From: Futiania mangrovi
GTDB taxonomy: Bacteria > Pseudomonadota > Alphaproteobacteria > Futianiales > Futianiaceae
DNA: 64,000 nt
Direction of reading: 5' to 3'
Assembly (NCBI RefSeq): GCF_024158125.1
Contig: NZ_JAMZFT010000001.1
Coordinates: 496,001 to 560,000, forward strand
In this document: positions 27,788 to 36,736 of the stretch, in pieces
Position numbering within the stretch: the stretch's first letter is position 1
Layout of the letters: each line of letters begins with the position of its first letter
Translations under genes and position numbers: made by a program
Notes under the pieces: model-generated
Database searches by the model: none
What the model was told of the DNA's origin: nothing
Seen by the model: the letters and a program-made list of their open reading frames with translations, nothing else

Positions 27788-28684
27788 CCCGGGGCCGAGG
27801 ATTTCGAGGAACCCGCCCAGCGCCTCGGGCAGCCGGTAGAGCATCCTTCCGCCGTCGTCCTCCGCGGGGGCGAGGCCTGCCTCCTCGAAATGCGCCCTCG
27901 TGCGCGCGAGGTCGGCGCTACGCAGTGTGAGTGCCGCGATCCAGGGCGCGGGGCAGTCGCAGGGGGCTGCGGGCAGCACCTCGCCCACGCGCGCCGTCTC
28001 GGTGAAGGCGAGCCAGCCGCGGTCGTGGGTCAGAACGTTCACGGCCGGCCGGGGCATGCTGCGCGTGCCGCCCGCGAACGCCGCGAACCGCGCGACGGCC
28101 TCCGCCGGATCGGGCATGACGAGCAGCGTCCCCTCCAGGCCCAAGATCGCGTTCGGCTGGTCCGTCCAGCGCTCCTGCCAGACGATGTCGGGCGTATGGT
28201 GGGCAAGCACCTGGATGCGCCCCTCGGGCATCTTCTCCGGGGGCACGCGAACGACGGAGAAGGCGGCCTCCGCCGTGCCGCCGCCGGGCAGGTCGACCGG
28301 GCGGCGCAGCGCCACGGGCGGATCGGGTTCGAACCCGCCCTCGGCCAGCCGCGCCACCGCGGCGTCGAGGTTTCCCGCCACATAGGCGATCAGGTGCAGG
28401 CCAGGATACCGCGCGACGGCGGCCTTCAGGCGGTCGGAGAGCGGGGTGGGCGTCACGGCCGTGAGGATTTCCACATAGCCCGCCCGCAGCATGATGCAGC
28501 GGTTGGCCGTGCCCGCCGGGACGGGACCGTCCGGACCCTGGTTCCGCTGGTGTGTGAAGGGCGTGAGGACGAAGCCCATCGCCTGCAGCAGCGTTTCCGC
28601 CGCGCCCATGTCGGCGACGAAGAACGCGACGTGATCGAGGAAAATGCCGTCGCCCTCGGGAAGTTGCCCCATCTCTTGTCCCAT
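27764..28684 (-). CDS. VOC / glyoxalase-like protein
   Basis: This 306-residue protein has two VOC modules. The first begins LDHVAFFVADMGAAETLLQA with GFVLTPFTHQRNQG following; the second ends in LEILGPGSRSRF. The family binds divalent metal with His/Glu and includes glyoxalases, dioxygenases and isomerases; this subclass (glyoxalase-like domain 3) has no assigned reaction. Residues fitting metal ligands are His18, His51 and later Glu in YVEILTAV. The start at 28684 is one of two close ATGs (28684, 28672). It converges on and overlaps the TRAP permease and lies 41 bases downstream of the aminotransferase on the same strand. Confidence 0.75.
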   Translation of the reverse strand: MGQEMGQLPEGDGIFLDHVAFFVADMGAAETLLQAMGFVLTPFTHQRNQGPDGPVPAGTANRCIMLRAGYVEILTAVTPTPLSDRLKAAVARYPGLHLIAYVAGNLDAAVARLAEGGFEPDPPVALRRPVDLPGGGTAEAAFSVVRVPPEKMPEGRIQVLAHHTPDIVWQERWTDQPNAILGLEGTLLVMPDPAEAVARFAAFAGGTRSMPRPAVNVLTHDRGWLAFTETARVGEVLPAAPCDCPAPWIAALTLRSADLARTRAHFEEAGLAPAEDDGGRMLYRLPEALGGFLEILGPGSRSRFTG

Positions 28685-28725
28685 CCCTGCCTGTTTTCCG
28701 GGTCTTGCCGCCCGTGATAGCGCGC

Positions 28726-30195
28726 TCAGGCCTCTGCGGCCAGCGCCGGGGCAGGCGTGCGCGCGCGAAAACGGGCGGTCGCCGGGTCGGCGTCGTAGTG
28801 GGCGGCCCATCGGCTTGCGGTGCGTGCGATGTCGGCAACGCCCGCGAGGATGCGGTCGGCTTCTGCGTCGGTGTGCAGATAGCTGAGGTTGAGCCGCACC
28901 CAGCCGGGCTTTTCCAACTCGTGACCCGCGGAGAGCCGGTCGAACAGCGCGTCCGACGCCTCCCGGTCGATGCCGAGCAGGCGGTGCGCATAGGGCCCCG
29001 CGCACGCACACCCGCCGCGCGCCTGGATGCCGTGCACGTCGCTCAGTATCCGCGTGACGAGTTGATGGTGGACGGGGGCGCCATCCGTGCCGCGCACCCG
29101 GAAGGCGAAGATCGGCAGCGCCTTCGGGGACTCTCCCGGCCCCAGCAGGTCGAGGCCGGGGACGTCTCGCCACGCCGCATGGGCAAGCGCGCGCAGCGCG
29201 GCGTCGCGGACGCCGATCGTCTCTGTCCCGATCGCCTCCTTGACCAGAAGCACCAGCGCCGCGCGGATGTCGCCCACGACATTTGGCGTGCCCGCCTCCT
29301 CCCGCGCCGAAAGCGACGCGCTGTAGGCATGGCGCCAGGGCGAAACGAAGCTGACCGTGCCGCCGCCCGGCGCGGTCGGTGTTTCGCGCCGCGCGACTGT
29401 GTCCCGCACGATGAGCAGGCCCGAGGCACCGGGGCCGCCCGGAAACTTGTGTGGGGACAGGACGATGGCGTCCTTCGCCGCCGCGCCGTCGCCCATGTCC
29501 ATCGGCAGGTAGGGGCCGCCGCCGGCATAATCCCAGATCGCGAGCGCGCCGTGTGCCTTGATCGTGCGCGTCACAGCATCGACGTCCGCCAGCACGCCGG
29601 TCACGTTCGACGCCGCCGAGAACGCCCCGACGACCAGGTCCGCGCCGGAAGCGTCCTTGAGCGCCGCCTCCAACGCCTCCAGGTCCACGCCGCCACCCGC
29701 GGCTTCCGGTATCTCGACCACCTCGGCCCCGCTTTCCCGCCAGGGGAGGATGTTGGAATGATGCTCGTAAGGGCCTGTCAGAACCCGGACATGGCGGCCC
29801 GTGCGCACCAGCCCCTCGACGTCGAGCAGCCGCACGATCCTGTTGATGCCCGCGGTCGCGCCGGAACCCGCGAAGACCACGTGGCAATCGGGTCCCGCGT
29901 TCACTGCGCGGGCGACGACGCGCCGCGCCGCCTCACGCATGCGGGTCATGGTCATGCCGCAGTGCGAGGCCTCCGTATGGCTGTTCGCGTACCAGGGCAG
30001 GACCTCTTCCATCACGAAGGACTCGACCTGCCTCAGTGCGCGGCCCGAGGCCACGTAGTCGGCATAGAGCAGGGGGCGTGGACCGAACGGCCCGTCGAAC
30101 ACGGCATCCGCGCCGATCAAGCCTCTCCGCACCGTCTCGAGCGGATCGGGACCGGCGAGCGCGGCACGAAACGCATCGAATGGGCAGGGCTGCAT
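28726..30195 (-). CDS. Class V aminotransferase, cysteine desulfurase-like
   Basis: This 489-residue PLP enzyme resembles cysteine desulfurases but is longer. The substrate loop GPYEHHSNILPWRE spans about 141-154, SAASNVTG follows at 193-200, the cofactor Lys250 is in LSPHKFPGGPG, and a possible active-site loop ARGGCACAGPYAHRLLG near 395 contains two cysteines where desulfurases have one. Such enzymes remove sulfur or selenium from cysteine-like substrates. No isc or suf genes are nearby. It faces an Lrp regulator with a shared control region, suggesting amino acid-responsive expression and a catabolic rather than cluster-assembly role. Substrate is not assigned. Confidence 0.82.
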   Translation of the reverse strand: MQPCPFDAFRAALAGPDPLETVRRGLIGADAVFDGPFGPRPLLYADYVASGRALRQVESFVMEEVLPWYANSHTEASHCGMTMTRMREAARRVVARAVNAGPDCHVVFAGSGATAGINRIVRLLDVEGLVRTGRHVRVLTGPYEHHSNILPWRESGAEVVEIPEAAGGGVDLEALEAALKDASGADLVVGAFSAASNVTGVLADVDAVTRTIKAHGALAIWDYAGGGPYLPMDMGDGAAAKDAIVLSPHKFPGGPGASGLLIVRDTVARRETPTAPGGGTVSFVSPWRHAYSASLSAREEAGTPNVVGDIRAALVLLVKEAIGTETIGVRDAALRALAHAAWRDVPGLDLLGPGESPKALPIFAFRVRGTDGAPVHHQLVTRILSDVHGIQARGGCACAGPYAHRLLGIDREASDALFDRLSAGHELEKPGWVRLNLSYLHTDAEADRILAGVADIARTASRWAAHYDADPATARFRARTPAPALAAEA

Positions 30196-30202
30196 CTGAC
30201 GA

Positions 30203-30230
30203 CTCCCGATCCGGTGATCAATATCGGGAG
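30203..30230. promoter_or_regulatory. Inverted repeat in aminotransferase leader
   Basis: CTCCCGAT (30203-30210) and ATCGGGAG (30223-30230) are perfect eight-base arms with a 12-base loop, starting seven bases upstream of the aminotransferase ATG. It could be an operator for the divergent Lrp regulator or a leader hairpin hiding the ribosome-binding site. A second short palindrome, TCATATGA (30292-30299), lies at the regulator side. Confidence 0.5.
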
Positions 30231-30272
30231 AGTATGACGATTTGTGTGGATATTTTTCCCAATATCATCGGC

Positions 30273-30300
30273 TTGACGCCAGATTGATGTGTCATATGAT
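30273..30300 (+). promoter_or_regulatory. Promoter of lrp2, possibly leaderless
   Basis: TTGACG (30273-30278) and TATGAT (30295-30300) are separated by 16 bases and match the primary sigma-factor consensus well. The expected start of transcription, about seven bases beyond the -10, coincides with the ATG at 30307. No Shine-Dalgarno sequence precedes that ATG, so a leaderless message is likely. Confidence 0.55.
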
Positions 30301-30306
30301 CGATAA

Positions 30307-30768
30307 ATGCCGATCAAACTGGATCAGAAAGACCGTGACATCCTGAACGCCCTTCAGCGCGACGCCGGCCAGTCGCAGCGCGAGCTGGCGGAGCGCGTCG
30401 GTCTTTCGCAGAACGCCTGCTGGCGGCGGCTGAAGCTGCTGGAGGAGGCAGGCGTGATCCGCGGGCGCAAGCTGCTGCTCGACCGCGACGCGCTGGGGCT
30501 GTCGCTCGTCGTCTTCACGATGATACGCACCCGGCGGCATTCGGCGGACTGGCTGGCGCAGTTCCGTCAGCACGTCGCCACCATTCCGGATATCGTCGAC
30601 TTCTACCGGATCGGCGGCGACTACGACTACATGCTGCGGATCGTGACGCGGGACATGAAGAGCTTCGACCGGGTCTACCAGCGCCTGATCGACAAGCTCG
30701 ACCTCGATGCCGTGACCTCCTATTTCGCGATGGAGGCGATTTCCGAGGACCGGCCGCTGCCGCTCTGA
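30307..30768 (+). CDS. Lrp/AsnC-family regulator (2)
   Basis: This 153-residue Lrp-family protein has the DNA-binding half LDQKDRDILNALQRDAGQSQ with RELAERVGLSQNACWRRLKL following, and a RAM domain (IVDFYRIGGDYDYMLRIVTR). It differs from the BkdR-like regulator at 11.8 kb, so it is not a local duplicate by eye. It is divergent from the aminotransferase gene with a 111-base gap holding an inverted repeat; pairing of an Lrp gene with an amino acid-degrading PLP enzyme is a common arrangement. The start is decided by conserved sequence, since no ribosome-binding site is present. Confidence 0.88.
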   Translation: MPIKLDQKDRDILNALQRDAGQSQRELAERVGLSQNACWRRLKLLEEAGVIRGRKLLLDRDALGLSLVVFTMIRTRRHSADWLAQFRQHVATIPDIVDFYRIGGDYDYMLRIVTRDMKSFDRVYQRLIDKLDLDAVTSYFAMEAISEDRPLPL

Positions 30769-30775
30769 CCTCCTG

Positions 30776-31366
30776 TCACTCGCGGCGGTCGTGCAGGTCT
30801 GCGCGAAGCCTGTCGAGGTCCTCGCGGTACGCCTCCGCATCCCCGAAGTCCGCGAAACGCGGATAGCGTGCGTGGGCGCCGGCCAGCCGCTGCGCGTGCT
30901 TGATCGGGCACCAGTACTGCTCGGTGCGCGATGCGATCTCGCGGACATAGGCGATCAGACCGTTGGCATAGGCGCAATAGACGCAGTTCAGCTTCTCGAC
31001 CGCGTTCAGATAGCCGAGCTTGTGCCGGTCGAAGACGATGTAGTCGCGCCGCCTCACCTTAGCGATCCGGTAGACCGGGAAGCAGACTGCCTGGTACACG
31101 GTGACGAACAGGTCGAGCAGCGCCAGCGGGACGACGACCGCATAGATGAACGGCGCGGTGAGGATCACCAGCGGCTGCGCACCCGCGATGTAGCTCAGCA
31201 CGCGCGTGCGCAGCGCCTTGTGGCGCGCGAGGATTTCTTCCTCGAAGACGATCCGCCCCCGCTCGATCCGGTATTCGAGGTCAGTTTGGCGGGCGGCGAG
31301 TTCGTTCTCCAGTTCGTCCTCGAGGTCGTGGATGCGCTCCATCAGGTCTGCAATGCGGCTGGACAT
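30776..31366 (-). CDS. Conserved membrane protein with cysteine pairs
   Basis: This 196-residue protein has an N-terminal coiled coil (MSSRIADLMERIHDLEDELE and on to about 45), two close hydrophobic segments (LSYIAGAQPLVILTAPFIYA and VVVPLALLDLFVTVYQAVCF), and a cytoplasmic-type tail. The tail carries the pattern LNCVYCAYANG and later QYWCPIKHA. The CxxC plus CPIK arrangement could bind metal. I know the pattern as widely conserved in proteobacteria without a function. ATG at 31366 follows AGGAGTGCCC. It converges on lrp2 with seven bases between. Confidence 0.65.
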   Translation of the reverse strand: MSSRIADLMERIHDLEDELENELAARQTDLEYRIERGRIVFEEEILARHKALRTRVLSYIAGAQPLVILTAPFIYAVVVPLALLDLFVTVYQAVCFPVYRIAKVRRRDYIVFDRHKLGYLNAVEKLNCVYCAYANGLIAYVREIASRTEQYWCPIKHAQRLAGAHARYPRFADFGDAEAYREDLDRLRADLHDRRE

Positions 31367-31412
31367 CCGTGGGCACTCCTGCGTTGACGGGTGGGGGTAG
31401 GCTGACCCTCCG

Positions 31413-32435
31413 TCAGCCGCCGAGGTCCTTGCGCAACAGGGCCGCCCCCGCCGCAAGGGCGCGCAGCTTGCCTCGGGCCACCTCGCGGGGCAGGGGCGCC
31501 ATGCCGCAATTGGTGCACGCCTGGACGCGGTGCGGGTCGGCGTGCTTCAGGGCCTCGCGCAGGGTGGCGGCGACCTGCTCCGGCGTCTCGACCTCGCGGC
31601 TGGCGACGTCGATCGCACCCACCAGCAACTCCTTGTCCGGCAGCAGGCCGATCAGCGAGACGGGCACGTGGCTGTTGGCACATTCGAGCGAGACCTGGTC
31701 GATGCGGCTGGCGTTCAGCGCGGGGAAGATCTCCTCGTACTGGCGCCATTCGTCGCCGAGGGTCTTCTTCCAGTCGATGTTGGCCTGGATGCCGTAGCCG
31801 TAGCAGATGTGGACGGCCGTCTTGCATCTGAGGCCCTCGGCCGCGCGTTCCAGCGCGGCGACGCCCCAGTCCTTCACGTCCTTCATGAACACGTTGAACG
31901 CGGGCTCGTCGAACTGGATCACGTCGGCGCCGAGCGCCTCCAGCTCGCGGGCTTCCTCGTTGAGGATCTCCGCAAACGCCATCGCCATCTCCGGCCGGTC
32001 ACGGTAATGGCCGTTGGCGATGGTGTCGCAGATCGTCATGGGGCCGGGCAGGGTGACTTTCAGCCCGCGCTGCGTGTGCGGGCGGATGTAGGCCACCTCC
32101 GCGCTGTGCACCGGTCCCTTGCGCCGGACCGGTCCCGTCACGGTCGGCACGTCCACGACATAGCGGTTGTCGCGGATGCCCATCTTCGTCCTCTTCTGCC
32201 AGTCGATGCCCTCGACCTTCTCCAGGAAGCCATGGACGAAATGGACGCGGAACTGCTCCCCCTCCGTCACGACGTCGATGCCCGCGTCCTCCTGCTCCTT
32301 GATCCAGAGCAGGGCCGCATCGCGCTGCGCCTCGACGAGGTTCTGGCCCTCGAACTTCCAGGGGGCCCAAAGCTTTTCCGGTTCCGCCAGCCAGAACGGT
32401 TTCGGCAGGCTCCCGGCGATTGTCGTTTTCAGCAT
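31413..32435 (-). CDS. Core MetE-like methionine synthase
   Basis: This 340-residue protein corresponds to the catalytic C-terminal half of cobalamin-independent methionine synthase. Zinc ligands by family alignment are His209 and Cys211 (VHICYGYG), Glu251 (SLECANSH) and Cys310 (CTNCGMAPLP). The opening TTIAGSLPKPFWL and DVIQFDEPAFNVF are typical. Proteins of this short class methylate homocysteine using methyl donors other than triglutamyl folate, or act on other thiols. I chose the ATG at 32435, preceded by GAAGGGAGATG; another ATG 39 bases earlier is less conserved. It follows atpG by 83 bases on the same strand and may share its message. Confidence 0.82.
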   Translation of the reverse strand: MLKTTIAGSLPKPFWLAEPEKLWAPWKFEGQNLVEAQRDAALLWIKEQEDAGIDVVTEGEQFRVHFVHGFLEKVEGIDWQKRTKMGIRDNRYVVDVPTVTGPVRRKGPVHSAEVAYIRPHTQRGLKVTLPGPMTICDTIANGHYRDRPEMAMAFAEILNEEARELEALGADVIQFDEPAFNVFMKDVKDWGVAALERAAEGLRCKTAVHICYGYGIQANIDWKKTLGDEWRQYEEIFPALNASRIDQVSLECANSHVPVSLIGLLPDKELLVGAIDVASREVETPEQVAATLREALKHADPHRVQACTNCGMAPLPREVARGKLRALAAGAALLRKDLGG

Positions 32436-32518
32436 CCCCGCATCTCCCTTCGCGCGCGTGTTCGTCGATGCCATGACATGCGCCCCGCGCGTCGCTTGTC
32501 CAGTATCCTCGGCGGAGG

Positions 32519-33403
32519 TCACCCCTGCGCCGCCTCGTAGCCCGCGGCAAGGTCGAGGAGTTCGGACGTGATCGCCTCCTGGCGCATCCGGCTGAACGCA
32601 GCCTCCAGGTCGGCCAGCCGCTCCTCGATGTTGCGGTCGGCGGCCTGCATGGCGGCGAGCCGGGTCGCATGCTCGCTCGCCAGGGAGTCCGCTCCGGCGC
32701 GGTAGAGGTTTGCAAACATCAGTTCCCGTGCCAGCTCGGCGAAAAGCGCCTTCCGGTCCATTGTGAACATTGGCGGGCCGCGGGCGGGCCAGGCGCGCCC
32801 CGCGAGTTGGGAGAGATAGGCCTCGCTGAGGGGGGCAAGGGATCGGGAGGCCGGCCTCGACCTGGCGCCCTCCGCCATCCGCCGGTTGAAGTAGACGCGG
32901 ATCGTGCCCGCACCCTCCGCCGTGCGCCAGCTTTCGAGCTGGATGAGGATCGCCTGCGACATGCGGACGAGGCCGTCGACGCCCCCCGGCATCGTCTCGA
33001 CGATGGAGGGTGTGCGGCCCAGCGCTACCAGCCGGTCCGCGGCACGCACCCCCGCGGCGAGGATCAGGGGCGGGGGCTCGCCGGCATGGGCGCGCGCGCG
33101 CAGGTCGTGGTCGGCAAAGCGGGCCACGGCCTCGTTGAACCGCCCGCACAAGCCCCGGTCGGACCCGAGGACGACCGCGACCCGGCGCCCGGCGGGTGCG
33201 GGGGTCGTGCGCATGGCGCCCGCATGGCCAGCGAGGACGGCCTGCAGCCCAAGCTCCACAGTGCGATGATAGTCGTGCATGGCAGCGGATGCGCGCTCGT
33301 ACTGCCGGATGCTGACGGCGGACAGGGCCTTCATCGTGCGGACAACGCCGCGGATGTCGCCCGTCGTCTCGATGCGGCCGGCAAGCGTCTCAAGGGTGTC
33401 CAT
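32519..33403 (-). CDS. atpG: N-type ATPase gamma subunit
   Basis: This 294-residue gamma chain is the central shaft of the rotary ATPase. The N-terminal helix contains [20 protein letters not shown] and the Rossmann-like middle part [19 protein letters not shown]. The C-terminal helix ends with [20 protein letters not shown]. It is the last gene of the operon, as in known N-ATPases where the order ends A-G. Its start lies 14 bases inside atpA. Sequence is more divergent than housekeeping AtpG, as usual for this class. Confidence 0.93.
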   Translation of the reverse strand: MDTLETLAGRIETTGDIRGVVRTMKALSAVSIRQYERASAAMHDYHRTVELGLQAVLAGHAGAMRTTPAPAGRRVAVVLGSDRGLCGRFNEAVARFADHDLRARAHAGEPPPLILAAGVRAADRLVALGRTPSIVETMPGGVDGLVRMSQAILIQLESWRTAEGAGTIRVYFNRRMAEGARSRPASRSLAPLSEAYLSQLAGRAWPARGPPMFTMDRKALFAELARELMFANLYRAGADSLASEHATRLAAMQAADRNIEERLADLEAAFSRMRQEAITSELLDLAAGYEAAQG

Positions 33404-34940
33404 GATCGCCTCCCGCGCGGTCGACGAGGCCGGCCGAGGCGAGCGCATCGCGCAGGCCGTCGAGGAGAGCCTCCCGGTCGGCCCGGGCCAGCGGCGCCTC
33501 GGTCGCCAGTCGTGCGGCGAGGCCGTCCGGATCACGCCGGACGCGCTGGCGTATCGCGCGTTCCGCCTCTGCACAGCGTTCGAGCGCGACCTCGTCGAGC
33601 AGGCCCTCCGTGGTGGCGAGCAGGACGGCGATCTGCTCGGCCACGCTCAGGTGGTCCCGCTCCGGTTGGCGCAGGATCGCGCGCACGCGGCGGCCGCGCT
33701 CCAGCGTGCGGCGGGTTTCGGCGTCGAGCTGCGTTCCGAAGCGGGCAAAGGTTTCCAGCTCCTCGAACTGCGCGTAGGCAAGCCGCAGGTCGCCCGCGAC
33801 GGCGCGGTAGGCGGGGTGCTGTGCCTTGCCGCCGACGCGGGAGACAGAGCGGCCGATGTCCACGGCCGGCAGCTGTCCGCGCGCGAACAGCGCGGGCGAG
33901 AGGAACACCTGTCCGTCCGTGATGGAGATCAGGTTGGTCGGGATGTAGGCGGAGATGTTCTGCGCCTGCGTCTCGATCACAGGCAGAGCGGTCAGCGAGC
34001 CGCCGCCGTGCTCGGGCCGCAGGCGGGTTGCGCGCTCCAGCAGGCGGGCATGGATGTGGAAGATGTCTCCCGGATAGGCCTCGCGTCCCGGCGGGCGGCG
34101 CAGCAGCAGCGACAGCTCCCGATAGGCGCGGGCGTGGCGCGTGAGATCGTCGTAGACGATCAGCACGTCGGTGCCATGCTCCATGAACGCTTCCGCCATC
34201 GCGGTCGCGGCATAGGGGGCGAGGTATTGCAGGCCCGGCGCGTCCTCGCCGCCCGCCACCACGACGACGGTGCGCTTCAGGGCGCCTGCGTCCCGCAAGG
34301 TGGCGATCACCCGCACCACCGATGCCGCCCGCTGGCCGATGGCGCAATAGACCGATACGACGCCCGTGTCCTTCTGGTTGAGTATGGTATCGAGCGCGAC
34401 CGAGGTCTTGCCGGTCTGGCGGTCCCCCAGGATCAGTTCCCGCTGGCCGCGCCCGATGGGGATTGTCGCGTCGATTGCCTTGATCCCGGTCTGCAGAGGA
34501 ACCGAGACGGGCGCGCGGTGCATGATCGGCGGCGCCGGGCGGTCGACCGGGCGGCGCGCGGCGGCGTCGATCCGGCCCAGGTCGTCGAGCGGGCGGCCCA
34601 GCGGATCGACGACGCGGCCGAGCAGGGCGGGGCCGACGGGCGTATCCGCGACACGTCCGGTGCGCCGGACGGCTGCGCCCTCCCGGATCTCGTCGGACGG
34701 GCCGAGCAGGACGACCCCGGCCTCGCGTCCGTCCAGGTCGGTCGCCATGCCGTGCAGTCCTCCGGGAAACGCGACGAGTTCGCCTGCACGAAGCTCGCTG
34801 AAGCCGGCGATCGCCGCGACGCCCTTGCCGACGCGCAGGACGCGGGCTGTCTCTCCCATCTCGAGGCGCAGGCGCGTCTCCTTCGCCGCCCGGTCGAGGC
34901 CGGTGGCAATCTCCTCGGCGAGGCCCTTCAGTCCGCCCAT
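33390..34940 (-). CDS. atpA: N-type ATPase alpha subunit
   Basis: This 516-residue alpha subunit carries the non-catalytic nucleotide site. The P-loop GDRQTGKT is at 172-179, followed by [12 protein letters not shown] and the catalytic-interface Arg region [20 protein letters not shown]. The N-terminus is shorter than housekeeping AtpA and begins [11 protein letters not shown]; the C-terminal helical part is also altered. The whole operon on the minus strand follows the N-ATPase order. A housekeeping atp operon must lie elsewhere in the genome, as this class is an extra ATPase. Confidence 0.95.
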   Translation of the reverse strand: MGGLKGLAEEIATGLDRAAKETRLRLEMGETARVLRVGKGVAAIAGFSELRAGELVAFPGGLHGMATDLDGREAGVVLLGPSDEIREGAAVRRTGRVADTPVGPALLGRVVDPLGRPLDDLGRIDAAARRPVDRPAPPIMHRAPVSVPLQTGIKAIDATIPIGRGQRELILGDRQTGKTSVALDTILNQKDTGVVSVYCAIGQRAASVVRVIATLRDAGALKRTVVVVAGGEDAPGLQYLAPYAATAMAEAFMEHGTDVLIVYDDLTRHARAYRELSLLLRRPPGREAYPGDIFHIHARLLERATRLRPEHGGGSLTALPVIETQAQNISAYIPTNLISITDGQVFLSPALFARGQLPAVDIGRSVSRVGGKAQHPAYRAVAGDLRLAYAQFEELETFARFGTQLDAETRRTLERGRRVRAILRQPERDHLSVAEQIAVLLATTEGLLDEVALERCAEAERAIRQRVRRDPDGLAARLATEAPLARADREALLDGLRDALASAGLVDRAGGDHGHP

Positions 34941-34951
34941 TGCGCGTGTCC

Positions 34952-35725
34952 TCACAGGTCGCCTGCCCGTGGCGTGCCGAGCGCGCGGTCCATCGCGGCT
35001 TCCAGCCGGTCGAGATGAGCCGCCAGCGTCCATTCCACCGTCTGCCCGCCCGCCTGCAGCCGCACGCCCAGGACCAGGTCCGGCGCACGCGCATAAAGCA
35101 CCTCGGTCGCGGTGCCGGTCAGCCGGTGGACGGCGCGCGTGATGCTGGCCTTGACCGCCTGCGGCAGATCGAATGCGCTCGCCACCTGCACGCGGCCGCC
35201 GTCCTCTTCGGCTCCTTGCGCAAGCCTCCGGGCTGCCGCTGCGTCGAGGGCCGAAAGCGCGTCGAGAAAGCGCTGTGCCACGCGGGCGTCGAGATCGGCG
35301 TCGGCGAGGTCGCGCAGCACGTCGCGGCCGAGCGCATGGATGTGATGAGCCGCGGCATGGCGCAGGTCCCGCAGGAACTCCATCCGGTCCTTCTCCACCT
35401 CGGCACGCCAGGCCTCGCGCTCCTCCGCGGCGGCGGCGCGCGCCTCCTCCTCGAGCTGCGCCTCGAGCGCGCGGGCTTCCTCCCTGGCCTCGGCGAGGAT
35501 GCGCTGGCGGTCGTCGTCGAGCGCCTTGCGCGCGGTCTTGAGCGCTTCGGCCTCGGTCTCGGCGGTTTGGCGGGCGTCGCGCGCATCGGCAAGGCGTGCG
35601 GCGATCCGCTCCTCCCGGCGCGCCATCGCGCGCGTGATCGGCGCATAAAGCACCCGTTTCAGAAGCCAGACCAGTACAAGGAAGTTGACGGCCTGGGCGG
35701 CGACCGTGATCCAGTCGATCTGCAT
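34952..35725 (-). CDS. atpF: N-type ATPase b subunit with delta-like tail
   Basis: This 257-residue protein has one N-terminal membrane span ([20 protein letters not shown]), a long charged coiled coil (about 35-140, rich in Glu, Ala and Arg), and a globular C-terminal part (from [15 protein letters not shown] to [14 protein letters not shown]). Housekeeping b subunits are about 160 residues. In N-ATPases the longer b carries the delta-like function, and no atpH is present in this operon, which fits. It forms the peripheral stalk joining F1 to the membrane ring. It follows atpE by four bases. Confidence 0.92.
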   Translation of the reverse strand: MQIDWITVAAQAVNFLVLVWLLKRVLYAPITRAMARREERIAARLADARDARQTAETEAEALKTARKALDDDRQRILAEAREEARALEAQLEEEARAAAAEEREAWRAEVEKDRMEFLRDLRHAAAHHIHALGRDVLRDLADADLDARVAQRFLDALSALDAAAARRLAQGAEEDGGRVQVASAFDLPQAVKASITRAVHRLTGTATEVLYARAPDLVLGVRLQAGGQTVEWTLAAHLDRLEAAMDRALGTPRAGDL

Positions 35726-35729
35726 CGCC

Positions 35730-36008
35730 TCAGCCGCCCGGTACCGTCGCCGCCGTCTCCACGAAGGGATTGGCGAAAAGCAGGATCATCGAGACCACGA
35801 AGCAGTAGATCGCGGTGGATTCGATCATGGCGAGGCTCACGAACAGGGTCCGGGTGATCGTGTTCGCCTCGTCCGGCTGCTGGGCGATGGATGCGAGCGC
35901 CTGCGCGGCGGCCCGCGCCTCGCCCAGTGCTGGCGCGATGGAGCCGACGGCGATCGTCAGGCCCGCGGTCAGGATCGAGACGGCCGCGATCAGGTCGAAG
36001 GAGTCCAT
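35730..36008 (-). CDS. atpE: N-type ATPase c subunit (rotor ring)
   Basis: This 92-residue proteolipid makes the membrane rotor. Two helices are visible (about 8-38 and 53-80). The ion-binding carboxylate is Glu63 in MIESTAIY with Ser64, Thr65 and Tyr68. Aligned with sodium-type c subunits, the position of the sodium-ligand Gln32 is a second carboxylate, Glu30 in APALGEARAAAQAL. The loop AQQPDE is the F1 contact. The two-carboxylate site has been described in Fusobacterium and in Burkholderia N-ATPase rings, the latter reported proton-specific. Ion choice here is therefore open. It starts 19 bases inside atpB. Confidence 0.95.
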   Translation of the reverse strand: MDSFDLIAAVSILTAGLTIAVGSIAPALGEARAAAQALASIAQQPDEANTITRTLFVSLAMIESTAIYCFVVSMILLFANPFVETAATVPGG

Positions 36009-36736
36009 GGCTCGTTCTCCATTGGCTCGGGGGAGGAAGGGGGCGTGCGGCCGTTCTCGTCGCCCGCGCCGACGTGGGCGCGCGTTGCGGAGGCGATGTA
36101 GACCATGGCGAGAATGGCGAAGATGTAGGCCTGCACGAAGCCCGTGATCAGCCCCAGAAGCTGCATGACCACAGGAAAGAAGAAGGGCGCGATGCCGATC
36201 AGCACGCCCGCGATCACGGTCCCGCTCATCACGTTGCCGTAGAGACGGATGGCAAGCGCGATGGTGCGCGAGATCTCGCCGAGGATGTTGAACGGCAGCA
36301 TCAGCAGTGTCGGGCGCGCATAGCCCAGGAGATAGCGTGCCAGCCCCCTTCGCCGGATGCCGTAGACCGGCACCGCGATCAGGACGCAAAGTGCCAGCGC
36401 CGCGGTCGTGGACAGCGACGCCGTCGGCGGCGCATAGCCCGGGACGATGGCCAGCAGGTTCGCCGCCGCGATGAACAGGAAGAGGGTGCCCACGAACGGC
36501 AGGTAGGTGTCCGGCCGGTCGGCGCCGACGTCGGCGATCTGGCCGCGGATGGCGGTGACGATCACTTCCAGCATGTTCTGCCAGGGCGAGATCGTCTCGC
36601 TGTCGTCCAGCCGCAGCGTGATCGCCCGTGCCCCCACGGCGAGCAGCGCCATCACCGCCCAGGTGAACGCGATCGTGGCGTTGAGCGTCAGGCCCCAGCC
36701 CTGCCAGATCACCCATTGGTCCGTGCTGATGTTCAT
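35990..36736 (-). CDS. atpB: N-type ATPase a subunit
   Basis: This 248-residue stator channel protein has about five to six spans. The essential arginine is Arg164 in TIALAIRLYGNVMSG, and the last span block is LLGLITGFVQAYIFAILAMV with YIASA after it. A Pro/Glu-rich tail follows (to PEPMENEPWTPST). N-ATPase a subunits are of this length and class. Its ATG overlaps by four bases the stop of the tiny open frame that may be what remains of atpR. Good conservation leaves no doubt about the family. Confidence 0.95.
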   Translation of the reverse strand: MNISTDQWVIWQGWGLTLNATIAFTWAVMALLAVGARAITLRLDDSETISPWQNMLEVIVTAIRGQIADVGADRPDTYLPFVGTLFLFIAAANLLAIVPGYAPPTASLSTTAALALCVLIAVPVYGIRRRGLARYLLGYARPTLLMLPFNILGEISRTIALAIRLYGNVMSGTVIAGVLIGIAPFFFPVVMQLLGLITGFVQAYIFAILAMVYIASATRAHVGAGDENGRTPPSSPEPMENEPWTPST

